Assembly (NCBI RefSeq): GCF_008304605.1 | Contig: NZ_PIJY01000030.1 | Span: 284,361-348,360, forward strand | DNA from: Oceanobacillus polygoni | Lineage (GTDB): Bacteria > Bacillota > Bacilli > Bacillales > Amphibacillaceae | Direction of reading: 5' to 3' | Length of the DNA: 64,000 bases | Part shown: in pieces, positions 46,132 through 55,524 of the stretch | Numbering within the stretch: the first letter of the stretch is position 1 | Layout: the number at the start of each line of letters is the position of its first letter | The notes under the pieces: generated by a model | Told to the model about the DNA's origin: nothing | Databases searched by the model: none | The model's input: the letters and a program-made list of their open reading frames with translations, nothing else | Translations under genes and position numbers: made by a program

Positions 46132-47451
46132 ATGACACTAAAACTAGTAATTATCGGTGGAGGATCTAGTTATACACCAGAAATTATTGAAGGTATTATC
46201 CGTCGTCATGATTCATTTCCTGTAACTGACATCGTACTTGTTGATATTGAAGCTGGGCAAAAAAAATTAGAAATTATTGGGGATCTTTCATTACGAATGA
46301 TAGAAAAATCAGCAAAACCTATTAAACTATCATGGACATTAGATCGAAAAAGAGCACTCATAAATGCTGATTTTGTTTCAACTCAAATTCGCGTTGGCGG
46401 TCTAGAGGCTCGTTCAAAGGATGAAAGAATCCCTTTGAGTCATGGGTTTATCGGACAGGAAACGAACGGTGCTGGTGGAATTTTTAAAGCTTTTCGTACC
46501 ATTCCCGTATTAATAGAACTTGCTGAAGATATTCATACAATTTGCCCAGATGCATGGATGATCAATTTCACCAACCCTGCTGGAATTGTAACTGAGGCAC
46601 TGTTGAAGCATTCAGCACATCAAAAGGTGATTGGTGTATGTAACATTCCTTTTAACATGCGCCATTCAACTGCAGAAATTTTAGGGGTGTCACCGGACAA
46701 TGTAAAAATTCAATTTATTGGTATGAATCATTTCGTGTTTGGTCAAAAAGTATTTGTCAATGGGGTGGATCGCACAGAAGAAGTTCTGGAGAAACTAGTT
46801 GGAGATCATTTCGATTATTCACCAGCTAACATTGTTAACCTTGGTTGGTCTAAAACCTTTATCGAATCAACTAGACTGCTGCCTAATCCATATCATCAGT
46901 ATTACTTCCAAACAAAAGAGGTCCTTGAGAAAGATTTGCAAGCCTATAAAGAAAATGGCACTCGTGCAGAAGTAGTACAACAATTAGAAGAATCGTTGTT
47001 TGAACTATATCGTAACCCAGAATTACGTGACAAACCAAAAGAGCTGGAAAAACGAGGAGGTGCATTTTATAGTGATGTAGCATGTAGTTTGATGGATTCT
47101 ATCTATAACAATAAGGAGGATGTTCAAACAGTCAATACATTTAATAATGGTGCAATCCCAGATCTTCCAAATGATGCAGTAATTGAAGCCAATTGTATCA
47201 TTACAAATCATGGTCCTAGACCAATTTCTGTTGGACCATTACCAGCAACAATAAAAGGATTAGTCTATCAAATGAAAGCATTTGAAGAGCTTGTCATTCA
47301 GGCTAGTATATCTGGGGATTACAACGATGCTTATACAGCTTTACTAATGAATCCATTAATTGGCGATGAAAAGCGGAGTAAAGTATTACTTGATGAGCTA
47401 TTAGAAGCACATAAAGCTTATTTACCACAATTCAATTCAAGGGGGAATTAG
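46132..47451 (+). CDS. 6-phospho-beta-glycosidase, GH4 family
   Basis: 439 aa; ATG 46132 follows AAGGAG. GH4 enzymes need NAD+ and a metal. Visible: NAD-binding KLVIIGGGSSYTPEII, ETNGAGGIFKAFRTIPV, the metal ligands Cys in VIGVCNIPF and His in GMNHFVFG, and catalytic-region tyrosine in GGAFYSDVA. It cleaves the phosphorylated disaccharide delivered by the following PTS (phospho-chitobiose or phospho-cellobiose). One base separates it from the IIC gene. The nearby ChbG deacetylase tilts the call to chitobiose. Confidence 0.92.
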   Translation: MTLKLVIIGGGSSYTPEIIEGIIRRHDSFPVTDIVLVDIEAGQKKLEIIGDLSLRMIEKSAKPIKLSWTLDRKRALINADFVSTQIRVGGLEARSKDERIPLSHGFIGQETNGAGGIFKAFRTIPVLIELAEDIHTICPDAWMINFTNPAGIVTEALLKHSAHQKVIGVCNIPFNMRHSTAEILGVSPDNVKIQFIGMNHFVFGQKVFVNGVDRTEEVLEKLVGDHFDYSPANIVNLGWSKTFIESTRLLPNPYHQYYFQTKEVLEKDLQAYKENGTRAEVVQQLEESLFELYRNPELRDKPKELEKRGGAFYSDVACSLMDSIYNNKEDVQTVNTFNNGAIPDLPNDAVIEANCIITNHGPRPISVGPLPATIKGLVYQMKAFEELVIQASISGDYNDAYTALLMNPLIGDEKRSKVLLDELLEAHKAYLPQFNSRGN

Positions 47452-47452
47452 A

Positions 47453-48739
47453 ATGAACAATAAGTTTATGCAAAAATTTATTGAAATTGCCGGACGCATT
47501 GGAGCACAGCGTCACCTAGTGGCAATTCGTGATGGTTTTGTTGCAATTATGCCATTAATCATCGTTGGCTCACTAGCAATATTAGTTAATAACTTTCCAC
47601 CACTTGGCGCGCTTAACTTTGTAGAGTGGATGAATGGAATATTTGGGGAAGGTAATTGGCAGGCAGTTGGGGGAAGTATTTGGAACGGAACATTTGCTGT
47701 ACTAGGTCTATTAATTGCGTTTTCAATCGCTTATAATTTAGCTAAGTCCTATGAAGTTGATGGTCTATCTGCAGGTTTAATTTCTGCAGCAGCTTACATT
47801 ATGCTTGTGCCAGAAACACCTGATTGGGGTCTGAGCTTTGCTTGGTTAGGAGCCCAAGGATTATTTGTAGCTATTATTATCGCACTCGTTCTTACGGAGC
47901 TATTTCGATTTCTCGTTAAATCCAAATTCACAATAAAAATGCCAGAAGGTGTTCCAGATGGTGTTGCAAGATCATTCACAGCTCTTATACCAGCAACAAT
48001 TATATTAATTATCGTAGGGTTCTTCCAAGCAATGATGAATGTTTTTGCAGAAATAAGTATATTTGAAGTTATCTTTAATGTCATTCAAGAACCACTTCAA
48101 GGACTTGGTAACACATTACCAGCAGCAATAGTTGTTTCATTCCTTAATCATTTACTATGGTTCTTTGGATTACACGGCACAAATATTATCGGCTCTGTTA
48201 TTGAGCCTGTATACTTACCACTAATACAAACAAACTTAGAACTGTTTCAGGGTGGAATGTCCGCATTTGAAGTACCTTATATCGTTACGAAGCCCTTCTT
48301 AGATTCATTCGTATTTATGGGGGGATCTGGGGCAACTATCGCATTACTAATTGCTATCTTTATCGTCATTCGGCATGAAAAAAATCATCCGTATCGAGAA
48401 GTTGCAAAGCTTTCTGCACCAGCAGGATTATTTAATATCAATGAACCAGTTATTTTTGGCTTACCAATTGTATTAAACCCTGTCATGTTAATTCCGTTTA
48501 TTTTAGTACCTGTTACATTAACCATAACTTCTTATATCGCACTCGCAACAGGTATTGTACCAAAAACGGTAGCTATTCTACCGTGGACCACTCCACCAAT
48601 ATTGAGTGGTTACCTTGTAACAGGTGGAAGCTGGCGCGGTATTGCACTACAATTATTTAATTTAACACTTGCCGTATTAATGTATATTCCATTTATAATG
48701 GCAGGAGTTAGAGCATTAAAACAACGAATGGAGGGCTAA
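47453..48739 (+). CDS. PTS lactose/cellobiose-family IIC permease
   Basis: 428 aa with about ten membrane segments. Family features: RHLVAIRDGFVAIMPLIIVGS near the start, LWFFGLHGTNIIG in the middle and NINEPVIFGLPIVLNP, the conserved substrate-site motif. It moves and hands over the disaccharide for phosphorylation by IIB. GAATTAGA-type spacing to GH4 (one base between genes) and 2 nt to IIA show one operon. Confidence 0.93.
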   Translation: MNNKFMQKFIEIAGRIGAQRHLVAIRDGFVAIMPLIIVGSLAILVNNFPPLGALNFVEWMNGIFGEGNWQAVGGSIWNGTFAVLGLLIAFSIAYNLAKSYEVDGLSAGLISAAAYIMLVPETPDWGLSFAWLGAQGLFVAIIIALVLTELFRFLVKSKFTIKMPEGVPDGVARSFTALIPATIILIIVGFFQAMMNVFAEISIFEVIFNVIQEPLQGLGNTLPAAIVVSFLNHLLWFFGLHGTNIIGSVIEPVYLPLIQTNLELFQGGMSAFEVPYIVTKPFLDSFVFMGGSGATIALLIAIFIVIRHEKNHPYREVAKLSAPAGLFNINEPVIFGLPIVLNPVMLIPFILVPVTLTITSYIALATGIVPKTVAILPWTTPPILSGYLVTGGSWRGIALQLFNLTLAVLMYIPFIMAGVRALKQRMEG

Positions 48740-48741
48740 TC

Positions 48742-49083
48742 ATGTCCACAACAACAGAAGAAATGCAAATGCTTTCATTTAATATTATTTTGCACGCTGG
48801 AAATGCTCGATCACATGCGATGGAAGCAATTGCACTTGCAAAGGAATATAAGTTTGTAGAAGCGAATAAAAAAATCGAACAAGCAGAAGAAGAATTCAAC
48901 GAAGCACATCATATTCAAACCGATTTACTACAAAAAGAAGCAAATGGTGAGAAAAATAATATAACGGTCATTCTCATTCATGCACAAGATCACCTGATGA
49001 CAGCAATGACGGTTAAAGATCTTGCCTTGGAGATGATTGATATGTATAAAAAAATGGAAGCAATTGAGGAGGCTAACCAATGA
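48742..49083 (+). CDS. PTS lactose/cellobiose-family IIA
   Basis: 113 aa, all-helical. The phosphorylated histidine is His80 in LIHAQDHLMTAM; the N-terminal part (ILHAGNARSHAMEAIALAK) is the family hallmark. It takes phosphate from HPr and passes it to IIB. It overlaps the IIB gene by 4 nt. Confidence 0.94.
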   Translation: MSTTTEEMQMLSFNIILHAGNARSHAMEAIALAKEYKFVEANKKIEQAEEEFNEAHHIQTDLLQKEANGEKNNITVILIHAQDHLMTAMTVKDLALEMIDMYKKMEAIEEANQ

Positions 49084-49385
49084 AAATTATCCTTGTCTGT
49101 TCAGCAGGTATGTCTACATCCATGCTCGTAAAGAAAATGAAAGCATCTGCTGTTGAAAGAAATATAGAAGTAAATATAGAAGCAGTAGCAGAATCCCAGC
49201 TTAAAAATAACTTAGAAAATCTCGATGTCGTATTAATCGGACCACAAGTACGCTATCTCGAGAAGAAAATTAGAGAACAAGTAGAGCCTAAAGGAATTAA
49301 AGTAGATATCATCGACCAATTAGCATATGGTATGATTCAAGGAGATAAGGTTTTGGATCAAGCAATTCATTTAAAAAATAATTAA
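49080..49385 (+). CDS. PTS lactose/cellobiose-family IIB
   Basis: 101 aa. Cys7 in ILVCSAGMSTSMLV is the phosphorylated residue; VVLIGPQVRYLEKKI follows in the middle. Last gene of the operon. The order GH4-IIC-IIA-IIB with 1-4 nt joints is a compact uptake unit, probably for chitobiose or cellobiose. Confidence 0.94.
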   Translation: MKIILVCSAGMSTSMLVKKMKASAVERNIEVNIEAVAESQLKNNLENLDVVLIGPQVRYLEKKIREQVEPKGIKVDIIDQLAYGMIQGDKVLDQAIHLKNN

Positions 49386-49497
49386 TTTCAACCTTATTCT
49401 TTCTGTAAGACAATCAACTATCGAGGAAATTACAATTGTGATAGATGTAGGCAGAAAGAATTGAAAACCATTGCCCTCAAAATAAATAGAAGATCCT

Positions 49498-49544
49498 AAA
49501 GGAGAAGCCATAGTAAAGCAACTATGACTTCTCCGATTTATTTT
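49498..49544. terminator. Terminator at the end of the PTS operon (convergent with mmsA)
   Basis: GGAGAAG-C-CATAGT pairs with ACTATG-A-CTTCTCC, then GATTTATTTT on the plus strand. The minus side has only TTT. Confidence 0.75.
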
Positions 49545-51003
49545 ACACCCATTTTGTTGTAATTACTTTCTTGCGTGTATAGAATTGCAGTCCGTCTTTT
49601 CCGTTTGCGTGTAAGTCACCGTAGAAGGAATCCTTCCACCCAGAGAATGGGAAAAACGCCATTGGTGCTGGTACACCAATATTAACACCTAACATACCAG
49701 CATGAATGGATTCACGGAATTGACGTACACTTCCCCCATCCTTCGTGAAGATACATGCACCATTAGCAAAGCGGGACTCGTTCGATAGTTTTATAGCTTC
49801 GCTTAGATCTTTCACACGTGAGATGGATAATACAGGTGCAAAAATTTCTTCTTGCCATATTTTCATTTCAGAAGTGACATTATCAAAGATCGTCGGTCCT
49901 ACAAAGTATCCTTCCCGCTTTGCCGCTTCGTCCTGCCGACCATCCCTGACAAGCTTGGCTCCTTCATTTTCTCCAGCTTCAATATAGTTCAATGTACGCT
50001 CTTTATGCTGATCACGAATAACAGGTCCAAGAAATACTCCTTCATCTAAGCCATTACCGATTTCAATTTGATTCGCTTTTTGTGTAAGGAGCGCGATAAA
50101 TTCATCTGCGATGGAATCTTCCACCGCTACAACAGATGCTGCCATACAACGCTCTCCAGCAGAACCAAAAGCTGCATTCATAATTTGTGTTGTCGCATTA
50201 TCAAGATTCGCGTCATTTAACACGATAGCATGGTTTTTTGCACCTGCAAGTGCCTGTACACGTTTTAAATTATCTGTACCACGTTTGTAGACATACTCGG
50301 CAACTGGTTGAGAACCTACAAAGGAAATTGCTGCTACCTGTTTATGATCTAATAATCCGTTCACCACATCATGCGCACCGTGAACGATATTGAATACACC
50401 GTTTGGCAGGCCTGCTTCTTCAAGCAACGCAGCCAGTCGATTGGCGAGCAGCGGGGTACGCTCTGATGGTTTCATTACAAATGTATTTCCAGTAGCGATC
50501 GCCATCGGAAACATCCAGCACGGTACCATCATCGGGAAGTTAAAAGGTGTAATTCCGCCAATAACTCCTATCGGATAACGGTATACACCTGACTCCAACT
50601 CGGTCGCTATTGAAGGCAATTGCTCTCCCATCATTAACGACGGTGCTCCAGCAGCAAATTCCACGTTTTCAATTCCTCTTTGCACCTCACCATATGCTTC
50701 AGTAAAGTTCTTACCATTCTCAAGCGTTATCAGTCTAGCAAGCTCTTCATGGTTATCTACTAGAAGCTGTTGATATTTAAATAGAATACGAGCACGCTTT
50801 GGCACAGGAACTTCTTTCCATGTTAGGAATGCTTCCGCTGCTACTTGAACCGCATAATCCGTATCCTCTAGCGTCGATACAGGAACATGCGCAATCACTT
50901 CTCCAGTTGCCGGATTATAAACCTTCTCTGTTTTCGTTGCTTTTGCCTCAACCCATTTGCCACCTACGTAGTTTTTTAATATTTCTACCGTAGTTTGTGT
51001 CAA
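49543..51003 (-). CDS. mmsA: CoA-acylating methylmalonate/malonate-semialdehyde dehydrogenase
   Basis: 486 aa, aldehyde dehydrogenase fold. The nucleophile is Cys in [29 protein letters not shown] and [21 protein letters not shown] are features of the MmsA/IolA subfamily, which oxidises (methyl)malonate semialdehyde to propionyl- or acetyl-CoA. No inositol genes are near, so the iolA role is unlikely here; instead it is last in an operon with an alcohol dehydrogenase and a permease behind a sigma-54 promoter. The subfamily call is firm; the substrate follows from context. Confidence 0.92.
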   Translation of the reverse strand: MTQTTVEILKNYVGGKWVEAKATKTEKVYNPATGEVIAHVPVSTLEDTDYAVQVAAEAFLTWKEVPVPKRARILFKYQQLLVDNHEELARLITLENGKNFTEAYGEVQRGIENVEFAAGAPSLMMGEQLPSIATELESGVYRYPIGVIGGITPFNFPMMVPCWMFPMAIATGNTFVMKPSERTPLLANRLAALLEEAGLPNGVFNIVHGAHDVVNGLLDHKQVAAISFVGSQPVAEYVYKRGTDNLKRVQALAGAKNHAIVLNDANLDNATTQIMNAAFGSAGERCMAASVVAVEDSIADEFIALLTQKANQIEIGNGLDEGVFLGPVIRDQHKERTLNYIEAGENEGAKLVRDGRQDEAAKREGYFVGPTIFDNVTSEMKIWQEEIFAPVLSISRVKDLSEAIKLSNESRFANGACIFTKDGGSVRQFRESIHAGMLGVNIGVPAPMAFFPFSGWKDSFYGDLHANGKDGLQFYTRKKVITTKWV

Positions 51004-51030
51004 TTAAATAACCTCCTAATATTTTTTAAA

Positions 51031-52383
51031 CTAAAAAATCGTATAGAGTAAAACTGCAAGCCCCAACACTGTAGTTGGCAAAATAATACTAACTAGAAAA
51101 ATAGGTTTATACGCTCTACTATGCGTTTCACCACAAATTGCACGTACTGTTGTTACAACATAGCCATTATGTGGAAGAGAATCCAATCCACCCGATGCTA
51201 ATGCAGAAATCCGGTGCATTGACCCAGGATCCAAACCTTGACTCATATATATTGGAGCAAGAATAGGTAGTGCAATTCCAAGTCCACCAGACGCTGAACC
51301 GGTTATACCACATATGACTGTAACTCCAACTGCTAAACCTAATAGTGGTGGTCCCGGCATGTTAATAAGTCCGTTTATTAACATATCAAATGCCGAGACC
51401 TGTGCAGCAACACTTCCAAAACCAACTACTGCACACGTATTCGCCAGGGCGACCAATGCATTCTGCGTACCAGTTGCCAAAGAACCCCAAAATTCAGTAA
51501 GAAATTTATGCATCGCGAGACATGAAACTGTAATTCCAACAGTTAAAGCAATTAACAATGCAGTTGTAGGATTCATAAACTGCCCTAATATATTTAATAA
51601 AACAATAACCAGAGCAAGCGGAATAATTGCGACAACGACATTTGGCAAATCCCTTGTTTTCGGGTCTGGACTTATACGTTCCTCTTCCGCTGCTATACTA
51701 GCTGCTGTTTCCTCACTCGCTGTAGAAGCTTTTGGCAAGGAAAATACTTCTCCATTTGCAGAAGCCTTTCTAACCAATGCTCCAAGCCATAACCCTCCAC
51801 CAATCATAATCAAGAAGGCGCATAAAACACCAATCCAACCTCCTGCAGTTGGTGTTGTTCCAAAGAATTCAGTTGGTATAATGTTTTGAATTTCAGGTGA
51901 TCCTGGTGCAGTCATTGTAAACGAAATAGAGCCGAACACAAGAGCAGCAGGAATAAAACGATGTGGTAAATTAGCTGCCCTGAATAACGAAACAGCAATT
52001 GGATATACAGCAAAACCAACAACGAATAAACTAACTCCACCGTATGTCATAATAGCCGCTGCTGCAACAACGGCGAATACCGCTCGTTTCACTCCAAATT
52101 TCAATTTAATCCATTGCGCGATACTCTCTGCCGATTTTGTCTCCTGCATAAACTTCCCAAAAATTGCACCGAGCAAAAATACTAAAAACCATGAAGCAAA
52201 GTAGCCTGTGAAGCCAGTCATATAGTTATCCATCAATGCAGTCTCTAGATTCAATCCACCCGTAATTGCAATTACAACTGAGCTAATCAAAGCTGCAATA
52301 ATAATATTAATTCCCTTCATTGTTAGGTAGACTAATAAAGCAAGAGCAGCAATTAATCCCAGCATTCCAAGAACTTCCATCAC
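51031..52383 (-). CDS. GntP-family carboxylate permease
   Basis: 450 aa with about twelve membrane helices. GntP-type features: YMTGFTGYFASWFLVFLLGAIFGKFM, ALVFGSISFTMTAPGSPEIQNIIP, GITGSASGGLGIALPIL and ALASGGLDSLPHNGYVVT. Members carry gluconate, hydroxybutyrate or related hydroxy acids with protons. It lies between the alcohol dehydrogenase (21 nt) and mmsA (27 nt). Its role is likely uptake of the hydroxy acid that the two enzymes degrade. Confidence 0.9.
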   Translation of the reverse strand: MMEVLGMLGLIAALALLVYLTMKGINIIIAALISSVVIAITGGLNLETALMDNYMTGFTGYFASWFLVFLLGAIFGKFMQETKSAESIAQWIKLKFGVKRAVFAVVAAAAIMTYGGVSLFVVGFAVYPIAVSLFRAANLPHRFIPAALVFGSISFTMTAPGSPEIQNIIPTEFFGTTPTAGGWIGVLCAFLIMIGGGLWLGALVRKASANGEVFSLPKASTASEETAASIAAEEERISPDPKTRDLPNVVVAIIPLALVIVLLNILGQFMNPTTALLIALTVGITVSCLAMHKFLTEFWGSLATGTQNALVALANTCAVVGFGSVAAQVSAFDMLINGLINMPGPPLLGLAVGVTVICGITGSASGGLGIALPILAPIYMSQGLDPGSMHRISALASGGLDSLPHNGYVVTTVRAICGETHSRAYKPIFLVSIILPTTVLGLAVLLYTIF

Positions 52384-52404
52384 TTTTCCCCCTTGACTTG
52401 AACC

Positions 52405-53604
52405 TTAATGACGAATTGTTTTCTCTGCACGAAAATTGTATGAAAAGCAAATGTGATAAAGCTCTTCTATCTCCTGTTTCGTAGGTACTTTTGGATTGTT
52501 TTGCGGGCTTCCACTTGTCAGCGCATCTTCTGCCATTTTACTAATTGCAGCTTTGAAATCTGCTTGATCAATTCCCCATCCTTTCAAATTAGGGATATCC
52601 AATTCCAAACAGAGCTTTTTCACGGACGAAACTGTTAGATCAGCGGACTCCTCCTTTGAAAGGTGAATTGCATTCGGATTAAAAAATATTGCCAAATCAG
52701 CTAAACGATCCACACATGCATCTCTACTATAATCAAGTACAGCAGGAAGTAGCATCGCATTTGATATCCCATGTGGAACATGGAACAGTGCACCAATTGG
52801 TCTTGACATCCCATGCACGAGGCAGACCGAAGCATTTGTAAAAGCCATCCCTGCTTGTAATGAACCTATTGACATCTCTTCTCTTGCTACTAAATTACTT
52901 CCATCTTCATAACTAACTTTCAGATTTTTAACGATTTTTTCTATTGCAGATAGTGCCAGCATGTCTGTCATTGGTTGAGCACGCCTTGATAGATATGCTT
53001 CAATTGCATGACTTAGAGCGTCTACACCAGTAGCTGCTGTAACTGACTTTGGAGAAGATATCGTTAATAATGGATCTACAATTGCAACGTCAGGCATAAA
53101 TAATGGCTGCTTAATCATCATCTTTACATCATTGCTTGTATTTGTAATGATCGTAGCATCTGTAGCCTCTGACCCAGTTCCAGCAGTAGTTGGAATGGAT
53201 ATATGCGGAATTGGTTTGTGTTCTACCAGCCTTTTTCCACCCATGTAATCACCAATATAAGCTCCATTCGTTGCTACAACAGCAACCGCCTTCGCTGTGT
53301 CAATACAGCTGCCTCCACCTAACGAAATGACTACATTACATTTTTCCTTCATACATAATTCAAGCGCCTCTGACACATAGATATCTGTTGGTTCTGATTC
53401 AACACCTAAATAGATAACGCTTTCAATTTTCTCTTTTAAAAGCAAATCCCTACACTCGCTAACATAACATAGGCTCTCCATTACTTTATCGCTAATAATA
53501 AGTGCCTTTTCTCCTTTTGCAGCTGCTTCCTTCCCTACCTTTTCAAATGCGTTTCTTCCATAGTAAATTGCTTGTGGTGTACGAAATACTGCATTATTCT
53601 CCAT
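52405..53604 (-). CDS. Iron-containing alcohol dehydrogenase
   Basis: 399 aa, group III alcohol dehydrogenase. NAD-binding GGGSCIDTAKAVA (about residue 95) and the metal-binding set Asp and His in DALSHAIEAYLSRRAQPMTD with His in HGMSRPIGALFHVPHGISNAML are intact. First gene after the -24/-12 promoter; ATG 53604 follows GGAGGGG. Relatives oxidise diols, butanol or 4-hydroxybutyrate. Together with mmsA downstream, a substrate such as 3-hydroxypropionate or 3-hydroxyisobutyrate, giving the semialdehyde, is the simplest fit; this is inference. Confidence 0.9.
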   Translation of the reverse strand: MENNAVFRTPQAIYYGRNAFEKVGKEAAAKGEKALIISDKVMESLCYVSECRDLLLKEKIESVIYLGVESEPTDIYVSEALELCMKEKCNVVISLGGGSCIDTAKAVAVVATNGAYIGDYMGGKRLVEHKPIPHISIPTTAGTGSEATDATIITNTSNDVKMMIKQPLFMPDVAIVDPLLTISSPKSVTAATGVDALSHAIEAYLSRRAQPMTDMLALSAIEKIVKNLKVSYEDGSNLVAREEMSIGSLQAGMAFTNASVCLVHGMSRPIGALFHVPHGISNAMLLPAVLDYSRDACVDRLADLAIFFNPNAIHLSKEESADLTVSSVKKLCLELDIPNLKGWGIDQADFKAAISKMAEDALTSGSPQNNPKVPTKQEIEELYHICFSYNFRAEKTIRH

Positions 53605-53640
53605 GTCTTCCCCTCCTATTTCCCTTTTAGTAGTATTCTA

Positions 53641-53656
53641 GCAAAAATCATGCCAA
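53641..53656 (-). promoter_or_regulatory. Sigma-54 (-24/-12) promoter
   Basis: On the minus strand TTGGCATGATTTTTGC has the invariant GG and GC exactly 10 nt apart and fits the consensus TGGCAYG-N4-TTGC. It lies 37 nt upstream of the alcohol dehydrogenase start. A sigma-54 activator gene is immediately upstream. Confidence 0.92.
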
Positions 53657-53690
53657 TAATTCGCACACCAATATGTAAGCGTTTCAAATA

Positions 53691-53718
53691 AAAAGTGTAG
53701 CTTTACCGCTACACTTTT
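53691..53718 (-). terminator. Activator terminator, overlapping a possible enhancer site
   Basis: AAAAGTGTAGC pairs with GCTACACTTTT (11 bp, loop of 6) with a T-run on the minus strand, 28 nt past the activator's stop. Its core (53695-53714) is nearly the same as the inverted repeat at 53727-53746. Confidence 0.75.
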
Positions 53719-53746
53719 GTAGACATGTGTAGTTAAACAGCTACAC
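53695..53746 (-). promoter_or_regulatory. Candidate upstream activating sequences (two 20-bp inverted repeats)
   Basis: GTGTAGC-N6-GCTACAC (53695-53714) and GTGTAGT-N6-GCTACAC (53727-53746) are repeated 32 bp apart, about three helix turns, and about 75 and 107 bp upstream of the expected start site. This is the spacing expected for enhancer sites of the neighbouring activator. The first also looks like a terminator. Confidence 0.65.
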
Positions 53747-55524
53747 TATTTATCCAGTCCATGCTTTCTTAATTTTTTATACAAAGTGGTACGATGAATC
53801 CCAAGCTTTTCCGCAGACCTCGTTTTATTTCCTCCTGTCTCTTCTAATACTTTCTTTAAAACTTCTTTCTCTTTATCTATCACTTCTTGCTGAATCAATG
53901 AAGGAATTCCTGTAAAATCGGATCTTTTTATGTAATTCGGAATATGATGTATATCAATAATTCGTGTTTCAGTTAAAATAACTAATTTTTCCAGTGTATT
54001 TACAAGCTCTCTTATGTTTCCATACCATGTATATCTCATAAAAACGGACATGGCTTCAGCTGTTATTTCTTTTTCTGGCACTTGATACTTCTTACATAAG
54101 TTAGTTAAATAATAGGAGATTAATAATGGGATATCTGTTGGCCTCTCTCTTAACGGCGGTATCGAAATTTCAATAACATTAATTCGATAATATAAGTCCT
54201 CACGGAATGATCCAGCACTCACCATTTCTAGCAGATCCCGATTTGTAGCAACAACGACCCTTGCCTTTAATTGCTTTTTTCGGATTCCGCCAACCCGTTC
54301 AAATTCCTTTTCCTGCAATACTCGAAGCAATTTTGTTTGCATGATCTGCGGCATCTCACCAATCTCGTCTAAAAAAATTGTCCCACCTTCAGCCAATTCT
54401 AATTTTCCTGGCTTCCCTCCTTTTTTAGCTCCTGTAAATGCTCCTTCTTCATAGCCGAATAACTCAGATTCAAACAGTTGCTCTGGAATTGCTCCACAAT
54501 TAACACTGATAAATGGCCCTTGTTTAAAATGGCTAAGCTCGTGAATACTCTTTGCGAACATTTCTTTACCGGTACCACTTTCCCCTGTAATTAACACCGT
54601 TGCATCTGTTTTTGCAACTTTTCTAGTAATTCTTTTCAAATGAGCAATCTGTTCACTCGTACCTATGATTCTCTCAATAGACACATTTTCTAATAAACTT
54701 TCCTGTTTTGGCTTTTCATTTTCACCTGCAGTTGATTGCATCGTTTTTTCAAGAAAACGGTCATAAATTCGATATAACTCTGTCACCCCTTCAAAAATTA
54801 ACATCCCAATTGCACCGACAAGCTTTTCATTTTTCCATATTGGTATACGATGAACGACCATCGGTTGTCCTTGAATATATTGGATAACACCTCGTTCCGG
54901 CATACCATTCTTAGCGGTATTATGCAGATTGGTATTCTCAATGACCTCCTGAACCGGTCGCCCGATCGCATCTTTTTGGCCCACTCCTGTAAAACGACTG
55001 TATGCCTCATTAAATTCAATGACAATACCTTCCTGATTAACTACTGCAACCCCTTCATAGGCACTGTCGAGAATAACATCCAGTACTTCTGCTGTATGAG
55101 AGGTTTGGTTGAGTTCCTCAATATAGGATGTTAGACATTGCAAAATTTCTTTTCTCGTTAACATTCCAATTAATTGATGTTTTTCATCGGTTACAAGAAA
55201 ATAGTTATATGTTAGATTATAGAGTTCTAAGATGGATTCACTCGCACGAACAATATAAAAATCATCTTTTGATATATAATTAAAGATCGATTCTTCCGTG
55301 GCGCCTATTAGAAATGCTTGTAACAGCATCTTTGACGTCATAATTCCAACTGGATTCATTGAGCTTCCTACAATTGGTAAGCAATCTACTTGTAAGCTGC
55401 ACAGAATCTCAGCGGTTACATTTACTTTTTCCTCTAAATGTACGGCTTTAGGATTGGGAATCATCCATCTTTCTACTCGAACTTCTACCTCTTTTCCAAG
55501 CTCCTGCGAATTTATTTGCAGCAT
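53746..55524 (-). CDS. Sigma-54-dependent activator with CBS and PAS domains
   Basis: 592 aa from ATG 55524, 8 nt after GGGGGA; a GTG 16 codons earlier has no site. Order: CBS-pair region (about 10-140), PAS domain (about 150-260), AAA+ domain with Walker A ITGESGTGKEMFAKSI, GAFTGA loop contacting sigma-54 (YEEGAFTGAKKGG), EIGEMPQIMQTKLLRVLQ, and a Fis-type helix-turn-helix (GGNKTRSAEKLGIHRTTLYKKLR). It sits directly upstream of the -24/-12 promoter of the dehydrogenase operon and is very likely its activator. CBS pairs usually bind adenosyl nucleotides, so energy state or CoA/SAM-like ligands may be sensed in addition to the PAS signal. Confidence 0.92.
   Translation of the reverse strand: MLQINSQELGKEVEVRVERWMIPNPKAVHLEEKVNVTAEILCSLQVDCLPIVGSSMNPVGIMTSKMLLQAFLIGATEESIFNYISKDDFYIVRASESILELYNLTYNYFLVTDEKHQLIGMLTRKEILQCLTSYIEELNQTSHTAEVLDVILDSAYEGVAVVNQEGIVIEFNEAYSRFTGVGQKDAIGRPVQEVIENTNLHNTAKNGMPERGVIQYIQGQPMVVHRIPIWKNEKLVGAIGMLIFEGVTELYRIYDRFLEKTMQSTAGENEKPKQESLLENVSIERIIGTSEQIAHLKRITRKVAKTDATVLITGESGTGKEMFAKSIHELSHFKQGPFISVNCGAIPEQLFESELFGYEEGAFTGAKKGGKPGKLELAEGGTIFLDEIGEMPQIMQTKLLRVLQEKEFERVGGIRKKQLKARVVVATNRDLLEMVSAGSFREDLYYRINVIEISIPPLRERPTDIPLLISYYLTNLCKKYQVPEKEITAEAMSVFMRYTWYGNIRELVNTLEKLVILTETRIIDIHHIPNYIKRSDFTGIPSLIQQEVIDKEKEVLKKVLEETGGNKTRSAEKLGIHRTTLYKKLRKHGLDK

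Noticed and set aside
51314..51889. 191-codon frame antisense to the GntP permease
   Set aside because: Opposite a conserved membrane protein; Thr/Ala/Pro-rich pattern typical of antisense frames.
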